64,000 nt of DNA from positions 1,985,453 through 2,049,452 of the forward strand of contig NZ_CP072943.1 in the NCBI RefSeq assembly GCF_018069705.1. The letters run 5' to 3'. Numbering within the stretch: position 1 is the stretch's first letter; every line of letters begins with the position of its first letter. The stretch is from Aminithiophilus ramosus (GTDB lineage Bacteria > Synergistota > Synergistia > Synergistales > Aminithiophilaceae). The notes below the pieces were generated by a model. The model worked only from the letters and a program-made list of their open reading frames with translations, was not told the DNA's origin and searched no databases. The position numbers were made by a program, and so were the translations under genes. Below, one piece after another: positions 1-7,783 of the stretch.

Positions 1-1035
1 CCTCTGAACGAGGGCCAGTTCGGAGAAGTCGCCGTCGTTGCCGAAGGCCACCTCGCGGAGGAGGACGTAGCGGAAGGCGTCGACGCCGTAGAGATCGACC
101 ATCTCGAAGGGATCGACGACGTTCCCCTTCGACTTGGACATCTTCTCCCCCTCGACGGTCCACCAGCCGTGGGCGAAGACCTTCTTCGGCGGGTTCAGCC
201 CCAGGGCCAGCAGCATGGCGGGCCAGACGACGCAGTGGAAACGGATGATGTCCTTGCCGACGAGGTGATGGACGGAGGGCCAGAATTCGGCCATCCGCGT
301 CTCGTCGTCGGGATAGCCGCAGACGGTCAGGTAGTTGATGAGGGCGTCGAACCAGACGTAGACGACGTGGCCCTCGTCGCCGGGAACGGGGATGCCCCAT
401 TTGAGCGTCGTCCGCGACACGGACTGGTCGTTGAGACCGCTGCGGATGAAGCTGACCACTTCGTTGTAGCGGCTTTTGGGCTGGATGGCCTCGGGGTTCT
501 CCTCGTAGAAGCGAAGGAGGGCCTCCTGGTAACGGGAGATGCGGAAGAAGTAGCTCTCCTCCGTCATGGGCTTGAGGGGACGTTTGCAGTCGGGACAGGT
601 CCGTCCCTCGCCCATCTGGCTCTCGGGGACGTAGGTCTCGCAGGGAACGCAGTAGAGCCCCTCGTAGGTCCCCTTGTAGATGTCGCCCTTTTCGAGGAGC
701 CTGTTGAAGATGGCCTGGACGACACGCTCGTGGCGGGGCTCGGTGGTGCGGATGAAATCGTCGTGCGTGATGTGGAGGACCTCCCAGAGGCGGCGGAAGT
801 TTTCCACCGTCCTGTCGGCCAGTTCCTGCGAGGTCATGCCCTTGGCCTCGGCCGTCGTCTGGATCTTCTGGCCGTGCTCGTCGGTGCCGGTGCAGAAAAG
901 GACCCTGTCGCCGGCCATGCGGTGATAGAGGGCCAGCGTATCGGCGGCGATGGTCGTGTAGGCGTGACCGATGTGGGGAACGTCGTTGACGTAGTAGATG
1001 GGCGTGGTGATGTAGAACGCTCTTTCTGAGGGCAT
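1..1035 (-). CDS. metG: Methionyl-tRNA synthetase, N-terminal 345 residues (runs off the window)
   Basis: Class I aminoacyl-tRNA synthetase that charges tRNA-Met in the cytoplasm. The translation has the ATP-binding HIGH motif at residues 21-24 (VPHIGHAY), a zinc knuckle with CVPC and CPDC pairs at about 125-145, and GEKMSKSKGN near residue 300, so the catalytic domain is complete. The C-terminal anticodon-binding part lies outside the window. The ATG directly follows the TAA of rsmI (TAAATG) with GGAG just upstream, so the two are probably translated in sequence. The identification is secure. Confidence 0.97.
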   Translation of the reverse strand, partial: MPSERAFYITTPIYYVNDVPHIGHAYTTIAADTLALYHRMAGDRVLFCTGTDEHGQKIQTTAEAKGMTSQELADRTVENFRRLWEVLHITHDDFIRTTEPRHERVVQAIFNRLLEKGDIYKGTYEGLYCVPCETYVPESQMGEGRTCPDCKRPLKPMTEESYFFRISRYQEALLRFYEENPEAIQPKSRYNEVVSFIRSGLNDQSVSRTTLKWGIPVPGDEGHVVYVWFDALINYLTVCGYPDDETRMAEFWPSVHHLVGKDIIRFHCVVWPAMLLALGLNPPKKVFAHGWWTVEGEKMSKSKGNVVDPFEMVDLYGVDAFRYVLLREVAFGNDGDFSELALVQR

Positions 1036-1869
1036 TTACTCTCCAACCTCCTCGCGGCGCCGTTGCAGGAGCGCCGACTTGATCCTGTTTTTCGGAATAC
1101 CATAACCCTCGGCGATGAGATTGACAACATCGCGAAGGCTTCTCCCCTCGGCGAGAAGGGCCCGCCCCTCGGCCTCCCATCGTCCGTCGTCGACGGAGGG
1201 GGCCTCCCGGCCCGCGACGACGAGGACCATCTCTCCTTTGATCTCTCTGGTCCGACTCTCGTCGAGAAGGGTCTGAAGACTTCCGCGAAGGGTCTCCTGG
1301 TGGATTTTGCTGATCTCCCTCACGAGGGCGGCCCGACGGTCGCCGAAGAGATCGACGAGGTCGGCCAGATCGGCGGCGAGGCGATGAGGCGAGACGTAGA
1401 AAAGAAGGGTCCAGCTCTGATGGGCCAGGTCGGCCAGGACGCGGCGGCGATCGGAGGCCTTGGAGGGGAGAAAGCCCCAGAAGGTGAAGGGATGGACGGG
1501 AAGGCCCGAGAGGACGAGGGCCGGGACGAAGGCCGTCGGTCCCGGAAGGACGTCGACGTCGAAGCCGGCGGCCAGAGCCTCTTCGACGACGATCTGCCCC
1601 GGATCGGAGATGGCCGGCGTGCCGGCGTCGGAGACGAGGGCCACCGTCCTGCCCTCGGCCAGGTGGCGAAGGATCTCCTCCGTCCGGGCCCGCTCGTTGT
1701 GGGCGTGGTAGGAGACGAGGCGGGCCTTGATGCCGTAGTGGTGGAGGAGCAGCCCCGTGTGGCGCGTGTCCTCGCAGGCAACGACGTCGGCCGAGGCCAG
1801 GACCGCCAGGGCCCGGGCCGTTATGTCCTCCCTGTTTCCCACGGGCGTGGGGACGAGGATCAGAGCCAT
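1036..1869 (-). CDS. rsmI: 16S rRNA (cytidine1402-2'-O)-methyltransferase RsmI
   Basis: Tetrapyrrole-methylase-fold enzyme that 2'-O-methylates C1402 in the 16S rRNA decoding centre using S-adenosylmethionine. The protein of 277 residues opens with MALILVPTPVGNREDITARA and carries CEDTRHTG and VSDAGTPAISDPG, hallmarks of the family; length is normal. The reading frame is open further upstream, but the ATG at 1869 has AGGAGG seven bases before it and begins exactly where the family does. It leads into metG. A short coupled frame overlaps its start (see the 1860-1925 entry). Confidence 0.96.
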   Translation of the reverse strand: MALILVPTPVGNREDITARALAVLASADVVACEDTRHTGLLLHHYGIKARLVSYHAHNERARTEEILRHLAEGRTVALVSDAGTPAISDPGQIVVEEALAAGFDVDVLPGPTAFVPALVLSGLPVHPFTFWGFLPSKASDRRRVLADLAHQSWTLLFYVSPHRLAADLADLVDLFGDRRAALVREISKIHQETLRGSLQTLLDESRTREIKGEMVLVVAGREAPSVDDGRWEAEGRALLAEGRSLRDVVNLIAEGYGIPKNRIKSALLQRRREEVGE

Positions 1870-1925
1870 GACCCGCCTCCTTTCCGAGGAAAGCCTCGGC
1901 TGAAATCGGGAATCTTTTCGATCAC
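1860..1925 (-). CDS. Possible 21-residue leader peptide overlapping the rsmI start
   Basis: A GTG-initiated frame of 21 codons has a perfect AAGGAGG nine bases upstream. Its TGA ends ten bases inside rsmI, so it could couple translation of rsmI. The predicted peptide begins MIEKIPDFSRGF and is rich in Arg, Lys and Gly, with no run of one amino acid that would suggest attenuation. No homologue is recognised. It is supported only by the ribosome-binding site and its position, and may be a chance frame. Confidence 0.35.
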   Translation of the reverse strand: MIEKIPDFSRGFPRKGGGSWL

Positions 1926-2033
1926 GGGGGCACACCTCCTTCTCCGATGAGGGACGGGGGCCTTTTTGCGGACTCTCTCCGAAACGAGAAATTCTTTGCC
2001 GTCGGCGCCCGAAGGCGGGAAGAGGAGAGACGG

Positions 2034-2069
2034 AAAAGGCGGAAGGGGATGGTCCCGTCCCCCTCCGCC
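2034..2069 (-). terminator. Intrinsic terminator downstream of htpG
   Basis: On the minus strand a GC-rich stem of about 12 base pairs with one mismatch (GGCGGAGGGGGA against TCCCCTTCCGCC) is followed by TTTTC. It lies about 180 bases after the htpG stop and before the rsmI leader, so it separates the two units. Confidence 0.65.
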
Positions 2070-2246
2070 CCATCCAGGGGAAATCCCCTGTCGAAGGCTC
2101 TCCGGCCGGCTCAGGCTGACGTCAGGAACCTTTCGGAACCGCTTTCCCTTCGCGCCACCTGTTGAAAACGGATTCGATCGAAGGCCGAATCCGGTGCCGG
2201 GCCCTTTCAGACGGACCGGCGCCCCTGGAGAGGCAGCCGGAGGACC

Positions 2247-4160
2247 TCAGCGGCGATCGTCCAGGTCGCGGACCAGCAGGTCGGCGACGAGGCGGGAGAA
2301 GCGGGCCGGATCGGCCAGTTTTCCTCCCTCGGCCAGGATCGCCTGGCCGAGGAGGAGCTCGGGATAGTCGCCAAGAGAGCCGTCTTTCTCGAAGCGGTTA
2401 CGAAGCCGCTCGAGGACGGGATGGGCTCCGTTGACTTCGAGGACGCGCTTCAGCTTGGGCACGGGCTGGCCCATGCTCCGGAAGAGCTGTTCCATCTGAG
2501 GCGTCATGGAGTGGGTCTCGCCGACGAGACAGGCCAGGGAGGCCCTGAGACGCTTCGAGAGGCGCACCGACGCGACCTCTTCGCCGAGACTTTTCGAAAG
2601 GGCCTCCAGAAGGGGGGCGAAGGCCTTCTCCCTTTCTTCGGCCTCGGCCTTTTCCTCGGGCTTTTCCTCCAGATCGGCCGTTCCTTTGGCCACCGACTTG
2701 AAGGGCTTCTCCCCGTAGCCGTCGACGACGTCGATCCAGAAGTCGTCGACGGGATCGTCGAGGAGAAGGACCTCGTAGCCGCGCTCGCGGAAGGCCTCGA
2801 TGTGAGGCGAGCGGCGCAGCCCCTCGAGGGCTCCGCCCGAGAGGTGGTAGAGGGCCTTCTGTTCCGGCTTCATCGACGCCAGGTACTCGTCGAGAGTGAT
2901 CCACTCCCTCTCGGTGGTGCAGAAGAGGGCCAGAGAGAGAAGGCTCTCCCTGTTCCTCTCGTCGGCGAAGATGCCCTCCTTGAGGACCTTGCCGAATTCC
3001 TTCCAGAAGGAGAGGTAGCCCTCCCTGTCGCCGTCGCGGAAGCGCTTGAGCTCGTCGAGGACCTTGCGGGTCAGGCTCCGCCGGATGACGGCGATCTGCC
3101 GATCCTGCTGGAGGATCTCGCGGGAGAGGTTGAGGGGCAGGTCCTCGGAATCGACGACGCCGCGCAGGAAGCGGAGGTACTCGGGGATGAGCTCCTTGCA
3201 GTCCTGCATGATGAAGACGCGCTTGACGTAGAGATGGATGCCCCTCTCCCCCTCGCGGAGGAAGAGATCCAGGGGGGCCTTGGCGGGCAGGTAGAGAAGG
3301 GCCCGGAAGCTCGTGACGCCCTCGGCGCTGTAGACGATGCGCCGAAGGGGATCGGTGCCGTCGCGGCTCACATGGGCGTAGAACTCCCTGTACTCCTCGT
3401 CGGAGACTTCCGACTCGGGCCGGGCCCAGATGGCCTTCATGGAGTTGAGCACCTTGTCTTCGGTGCCCGAGACCTTGCCCTCGTCGTCGAAGGTCTCCGT
3501 CTCCATCCTGATGGGATAGGCGACGAAGTCGGAATACTTGCGGACGATGGAGCCGATCGTCCACCGGTCGGTGAAATCGGGCCCCGCCGGCCCCTCCTCG
3601 TCCTTTTCGGGAGATTTGAGGTGGAGAGTCACCGTCGTGCCACAGCCCTCGCGGCTCGCTTCCTCCAGGGAGTAGGTGCCGTCGCCCGACGAGGTCCAGA
3701 GCCAGGCGGCCTCGTCACCGGCCTTGCGCGTCAGGACCTCGACGGAGTCGGCCACCATGAAGGAGGAATAGAATCCCACGCCGAACTGGCCGATCAGCTC
3801 GGCCGTCAGGGCCTCGCGCCTCTCGGCCAGAGATTGGATGAACTCCTTCGTTCCCGACTTGGCGATCGTCCCCAGGTAGGCGATGAGATCGTCGCGATTC
3901 ATGCCGATGCCGTTGTCCTCGACGGACAGGAGGCGCCTCGTCCCGTCGAGGGCGATGCGGATATGGGCATCGGCGAAAAGGGGGCTCAGCTTTTCGTCGG
4001 TGAGGGCGGCGACGCGCAGCTTGTCCAGCGCGTCGGAGGCGTTGGAGATCAGCTCCCGGAGGAAGATCTCCCTGTTGGAGTAGACGGAGTGGATCATCAG
4101 ATCGAGAAGCTGTTTGCCCTCCGTCTGAAAGGAAAAGGTCTCTCTCGCCGTCATGTTCAA
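2247..4160 (-). CDS. htpG: Molecular chaperone HtpG (Hsp90 family)
   Basis: ATP-dependent cytosolic chaperone. The protein of about 637 residues has the Hsp90 N-terminal GHKL ATPase features: ELISNASDALDKLR (helix with the Mg-binding Asn), VEDNGIGM and GQFGVGFYSSFMVAD. The middle and C-terminal dimerisation domains follow and length matches the family (E. coli about 624). The start is ambiguous: a TTG at 4160 lies five bases after AGGAGG, and an in-frame ATG at 4154 lies eleven bases after it. It is single-gene, with its own promoter and terminator. Confidence 0.97.
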   Translation of the reverse strand: MNMTARETFSFQTEGKQLLDLMIHSVYSNREIFLRELISNASDALDKLRVAALTDEKLSPLFADAHIRIALDGTRRLLSVEDNGIGMNRDDLIAYLGTIAKSGTKEFIQSLAERREALTAELIGQFGVGFYSSFMVADSVEVLTRKAGDEAAWLWTSSGDGTYSLEEASREGCGTTVTLHLKSPEKDEEGPAGPDFTDRWTIGSIVRKYSDFVAYPIRMETETFDDEGKVSGTEDKVLNSMKAIWARPESEVSDEEYREFYAHVSRDGTDPLRRIVYSAEGVTSFRALLYLPAKAPLDLFLREGERGIHLYVKRVFIMQDCKELIPEYLRFLRGVVDSEDLPLNLSREILQQDRQIAVIRRSLTRKVLDELKRFRDGDREGYLSFWKEFGKVLKEGIFADERNRESLLSLALFCTTEREWITLDEYLASMKPEQKALYHLSGGALEGLRRSPHIEAFRERGYEVLLLDDPVDDFWIDVVDGYGEKPFKSVAKGTADLEEKPEEKAEAEEREKAFAPLLEALSKSLGEEVASVRLSKRLRASLACLVGETHSMTPQMEQLFRSMGQPVPKLKRVLEVNGAHPVLERLRNRFEKDGSLGDYPELLLGQAILAEGGKLADPARFSRLVADLLVRDLDDRR

Positions 4161-4284
4161 GGATACCTCCTTCTGTCGTTTTCGAAAAAGTCCGGGGAAG
4201 GGAACCCCCGAGGGGACCGGCGCCGCGAGGCGCCCCGGACAAAGACGGAGAAACTCGGCCCGTCCGACGACGTCCCGATGAGGA

Positions 4285-4313
4285 AGTATAGATCAAGATA
4301 GATCAAAAATAAA
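4285..4313 (-). promoter_or_regulatory. Probable sigma-70-type promoter of htpG with a 10-bp tandem repeat
   Basis: On the minus strand TTTATT and TATACT are separated by 17 bases, about 125 bases before htpG. The -10 box is good and the -35 box weak. The spacer holds a near-perfect tandem repeat, TTGATCTATC followed by TTGATCTATA, which might bind a regulator. The patch is strikingly AT-rich for this DNA. Confidence 0.45.
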
Positions 4314-4705
4314 GGGCCTGGGCGTTGAGGAAGAGGAAGGCCAGGGGGTAGAATGGAAACAAAAGCCTCTTCTCCCGATCCAGGGGCAAAATCTCCGAGG
4401 AAACACGCGGCCCCGAGGTGCCCGTAAGGCGGAGGCCGTCGCCTCGCACTCGCAAGGGGACCTCGAATCGGTCGAGCCAACGGCGTTTATCCTGAAGAGC
4501 CCGTGATGGGAACTCCCGTCGGGACCCTTCCGGCTGTCCTTCGGACCGACAGCCACAGGCCGGATCAGGCGGGCCCCCGGCCCGCAACCAGGGCCATCGA
4601 GGCGTCATGAGCCTCCCGAAGGGCCGGGCCCACCCGCCGGGGAGAAGGCCTGACCGGCCCCGTGAGCGAGTCGGTCCCGTAAAATGCGTACGAGGGGGGC
4701 TGCAG
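4314..4705. other. Intergenic spacer between htpG and the plus-strand cassette
   Basis: About 390 bases with no gene I can support. It holds a short hairpin (GGCTGTC...GACAGCC, about 4531-4553). A TAAAAT hexamer at 4680-4685 could be the -10 box of the plus-strand cassette, but no convincing -35 box sits at the right distance. Open frames here lack family resemblance and good ribosome-binding sites. Confidence 0.4.
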
Positions 4706-5911
4706 GTGAGAACGTTCTCGGAAGACGAGCTCGAATCTCTGCTGAAGGACATGGAATCGGCCTTTGTGGAACGCAAAGGATCTTTCAAAGGAGAGGTTCC
4801 CGTAAAGGCGAGGCAGGCCGTCTGCGCCTTCGCCAACGACCTGCCGAACCGCGGCGAGCCCGGCTTTCTTTTCATCGGGGCCCGCGACGACGGTTCCCCT
4901 TCGGGCGAACCGATCACCGACGCGCTGTTGCGCGCTCTGGCCGACATGAAAACGGACGGGAACATTCTGCCCCTTCCGGTGCTTTCCGTCGAAAAGCGTC
5001 TGTTGAACGGCTCGGAAATGGCCGTCGTTACCGTCATGCCTTCCGACATGCCGCCGGTCCGGTACGACGGACGGATCTGGATCCGAACGGGACCTCGACG
5101 ATCGATCGCCAATGAGCAGGAAGAACGCATCCTTGTCGAGAAAAGACGGCACAAAAACGTGCCCTTCGACATCTGTCCCGTGCCATCGGCCTCGCTGGAT
5201 GACCTTTTCCGCTCCACGTTCGAAAACGAGTATCTGCCGCAGGCCTTCGCCGAAGATGTGCTCGCCCAGAACGGCCGCAGTTACGAGGAACGTCTCGCCT
5301 CCTGCCGGATGATCGCTTCCGTGACGGAGCCCCCGACGGTGCTGGGGCTCCTGTCTTTGGGAAAAAGTCCCCAGGACTTCATCGGCGGCGCCTACATCCA
5401 GTTCCTGCGCATCGACGGGGTCGAGCTGGCCGACGCCGTCGTCGACGAAGAGACCCTCGGCGGCTCACTCGTTCCGATGCTCCGCCGGGCGGAAGAGAAG
5501 ATCAACGCCCATAACCGGACCTCTTTCGACATCACGTCGGCGTCGACGCACCGGAGGACACAGGCCTACCCTCTTGCCGCGATCCGGCAGATTCTGTATA
5601 ACGCCGTGTTGCATCGCACCTATGAGAGCACCAACGCCCCCGTTCGCGTCTACTGGTTCAACGACCGCATCGAGATCAACAGCCCCGGCGGCCCTTACGG
5701 CAACGTGACGGCGGAGAACTTCGGGAAACCGGGAATCACCGATTACCGCAATCCCAACCTCGCCGCCGCAATGAAGGTTTTCGGCTTCGTCCAGGCCTTC
5801 GGCCGCGGCATCGCCACTGCCGAGCGCGAAATGAAGGCCAACGGGAACCCTCCTCTCTCTTTCGAGATCACCACGAGCGCCGTTGTCTGCACCCTGAGGG
5901 TCAGACCATGA
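4706..5911 (+). CDS. AlbA_2/Schlafen-type putative DNA-binding protein with RecG-like C-terminal ATPase-fold domain
   Basis: First gene of an isolated plus-strand pair. The protein of 401 residues has an N-terminal AlbA_2 (Schlafen-like) domain, seen as ESAFVERKGSF at 17-27 and AFANDLPNRGEPGFLFIGAR at 41-60. A C-terminal GHKL-like region carries AIRQILYNAVLHRTY near 291-305, INSPGG, and FGRGIATAEREM. Proteins of this layout are often labelled RecG-related or transcriptional regulators; their substrate is generally unknown. The GTG at 4706 has a GGGGGG tract about eight bases upstream and starts where homology starts. Its TGA overlaps the next ATG by four bases, so the two products are probably made together. 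Function is not established; a defence or mobile-element regulatory role is inference. Confidence 0.8.
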   Translation: MRTFSEDELESLLKDMESAFVERKGSFKGEVPVKARQAVCAFANDLPNRGEPGFLFIGARDDGSPSGEPITDALLRALADMKTDGNILPLPVLSVEKRLLNGSEMAVVTVMPSDMPPVRYDGRIWIRTGPRRSIANEQEERILVEKRRHKNVPFDICPVPSASLDDLFRSTFENEYLPQAFAEDVLAQNGRSYEERLASCRMIASVTEPPTVLGLLSLGKSPQDFIGGAYIQFLRIDGVELADAVVDEETLGGSLVPMLRRAEEKINAHNRTSFDITSASTHRRTQAYPLAAIRQILYNAVLHRTYESTNAPVRVYWFNDRIEINSPGGPYGNVTAENFGKPGITDYRNPNLAAAMKVFGFVQAFGRGIATAEREMKANGNPPLSFEITTSAVVCTLRVRP

Positions 5912-6924
5912 GGGCACCGGCGCTGACGTTTTTCAACAACAAGGGCGGAGTCGGCAAAACCTCTCTCATCTACCATCTCGCATGGATGTTCGCCCGTCTC
6001 CGCAAGCGCGTCGTCGCCATCGATCTCGATCCACAGGCCAACCTCACCGCCGCCTTTCTCGCCGAGGAGCGCATCGAAGCGATCTGGGACGGGCAGGAGG
6101 GGAACGCCACCGTATACCAGTGCGTCAAACCTCTCACCGGCGTCGGCGACATCACGGAACCCTCTTTGCAGAACATCGCCACCGATCTGTATTTCCTGCC
6201 CGGCGACGTCTCTCTGTCGGGCTATGAGGACGCCCTTTCGGCCGAATGGCCCAACAGTATGGGTGACGCCAACCTGTACCGCCCCATGCGTATCCTGAGC
6301 TCCTTTTGGCAAGTCATGCAGATGGCGGCGAATCGCGTCCAGGCCGACATCATCTTGATCGACATCGGCCCCAATCTGGGCGCCATCAACCGATCGGTGC
6401 TGCTGGCGACGGATTACGTCGCCATCCCCCTCGGCGCCGACCTGTTCTCGCTGCGGGGACTGAGCAATCTGGGCCCCACTCTCAGAAGCTGGAAAAATCT
6501 TTGGCAGAAACGGTTGGACAACTGGAACGGCAGCCGGGAAAGAAAGGCATTCCCGAACTTCGAGCTGCCGGAGGGAAGGATGGAACCCATCGGTTATTTA
6601 TGCCAACAACACGGCGTACGGATGGATCGTCCGGTGAGGGCCTACGACAAATGGGTCCAGCGTATTCCCCAGGCGTACCGCGAACATGTTCTGGGCCAAT
6701 CGGGCACGACGCCTCTTTCGCAACAGGCGGACCCCTATTGCCTGGCCACGGTGAAACACTACCGCAGCCTGGTTCCCATGGGGCAGGAACAGCGCAAACC
6801 GATCTTCGATCTCACCTCGGCCGACGGCGCCATCGGCAGCCATGCCGGCGCCGTCCGGGACGCGAGAAGAGAGTTCGAGCAGCTGGCCCGAAAGATAGGC
6901 GAAAGGATGGATATCGCCTTCTGA
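5908..6924 (+). CDS. ParA/MinD-family ATPase paired with the AlbA_2 protein
   Basis: Deviant Walker-A ATPase of 338 residues. FFNNKGGVGKTS (8-19) is the ParA P-loop, with the signature Lys at 12 and the conserved Lys at 17. Switch I is IDLDPQANLT (38-47), and Walker B is IILIDIGPNLG at about 148-158. The C-terminal 130 residues show no recognised ParA DNA-binding extension. ParA proteins use ATP-dependent dimerisation to position DNA or protein cargo. No parB-like gene or centromere-like repeat is adjacent, so plasmid partition is unlikely. The ATGA overlap ties it to the AlbA_2 gene. A hairpin follows about 90 bases after the stop. Confidence 0.85.
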   Translation: MRAPALTFFNNKGGVGKTSLIYHLAWMFARLRKRVVAIDLDPQANLTAAFLAEERIEAIWDGQEGNATVYQCVKPLTGVGDITEPSLQNIATDLYFLPGDVSLSGYEDALSAEWPNSMGDANLYRPMRILSSFWQVMQMAANRVQADIILIDIGPNLGAINRSVLLATDYVAIPLGADLFSLRGLSNLGPTLRSWKNLWQKRLDNWNGSRERKAFPNFELPEGRMEPIGYLCQQHGVRMDRPVRAYDKWVQRIPQAYREHVLGQSGTTPLSQQADPYCLATVKHYRSLVPMGQEQRKPIFDLTSADGAIGSHAGAVRDARREFEQLARKIGERMDIAF

Positions 6925-7011
6925 ACGGAAGGGCCTTTCCCCTCGAGTCGGACGGCCATGAACGTTTCGGCCCCTCTCGAGGCGATACCTTTCCCCATAG
7001 GGACGGACAGA

Positions 7012-7049
7012 AGAAGGCCCCCGCTCCGAAGAGAGAGCGGGGGCCTTCT
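7012..7049. terminator. Terminator-like hairpin between convergent genes
   Basis: A perfect 15-base stem (AGAAGGCCCCCGCTC and its complement) with an eight-base loop. It sits between the plus-strand ParA gene and the end of the minus-strand methyltransferase, touching that gene's stop codon. There is only a weak T-rich tail on either side, so it may act in both directions. Confidence 0.6.
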
Positions 7050-7783
7050 CACAGGCAAGGGCCCTCCCCCACCTCGTAGGCCGAGGCGAGGTCGGGCGGC
7101 GTGCGCCCCTCGCCGTCGACGACGAAGAGGGGCCTTTCCATGCGCAGCCCCAAAGAGCCGGACCGGACGGCCTCGACGAGGACGATGGAGGCCTCCCTGT
7201 CCGGGCTGTGGTGGACGGCCCGAAGGCGCTTGGGTTCGAGACGCGATGTCCTGAGGCCCTCCAGGAGCTCGGCCAGCCGGTCGGCCCGGAAGACGAGAGA
7301 GAGCCGTCCTCCGTCGCGAAGGAGATAGCGGGCGGCCTCGACGACGTCGGCAAGACGGCATGTCGTCTCCTGACGGGCCCCGGCCGAAGCTCCGTCGGCC
7401 GAGAGACGACCCCGGGCCAGATCGTCGTAGGGCGGGTTGGCGACGACGAGGTCGAAGGACTGAGGCCCGTAGAGGCGCCGGTGGTCGCGCAGGTCACCGA
7501 GTCGGAAGAGGACGTCGAGGCCGTTGGCGCGGCCGTTCTCCAGGGCCAGTCGATAGAGGGGTTCCTGAATTTCCAGTCCCTCCAGGTGGGCAAGGCCTCT
7601 GTTTCTGAGTGCCACGAGAAGGGTGACGCCGCCATGGGCCGACCCCAGCTCGAGGACCCGCCCCCGCCTGGGCGGGCGGGCCCAGGCGGCCAGAAGGATC
7701 GAGTCGAGGGCCACCCTCGGTCCGCGGAGAGGCTGGCGAAGGGTGAGGGCGCCGTAGAGGACGGCGTCGACGGTGGTCTCCAT
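7049..7783 (-). CDS. trmN6: TrmN6-like tRNA (adenine-N6)-methyltransferase
   Basis: S-adenosylmethionine-dependent methyltransferase of 244 residues. It carries the SAM-binding VLELGSAHGGVTLL near 43-56 and the N6-adenine/glutamine catalytic motif VVANPPYDDL near 112-121. Similar proteins (E. coli YfiC/TrmN6) modify A37 of tRNA1-Val. The exact target here is inferred from similarity, and a different small-molecule or RNA target is possible. Its ATG shares one base with the smc stop (TGATG), so it is the last gene of the long minus-strand block. Confidence 0.75.
   Translation of the reverse strand: METTVDAVLYGALTLRQPLRGPRVALDSILLAAWARPPRRGRVLELGSAHGGVTLLVALRNRGLAHLEGLEIQEPLYRLALENGRANGLDVLFRLGDLRDHRRLYGPQSFDLVVANPPYDDLARGRLSADGASAGARQETTCRLADVVEAARYLLRDGGRLSLVFRADRLAELLEGLRTSRLEPKRLRAVHHSPDREASIVLVEAVRSGSLGLRMERPLFVVDGEGRTPPDLASAYEVGEGPCL

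Noticed and set aside
1870..2073. 68-residue N-terminal extension of RsmI
   Set aside because: No family member has it, and the strong ribosome-binding site is at the internal ATG 1869.
5908..6924. Plasmid or chromosome partition (parABS) locus
   Set aside because: There is no parB-like gene and no parS or iteron repeats; the partner is an AlbA_2 protein.
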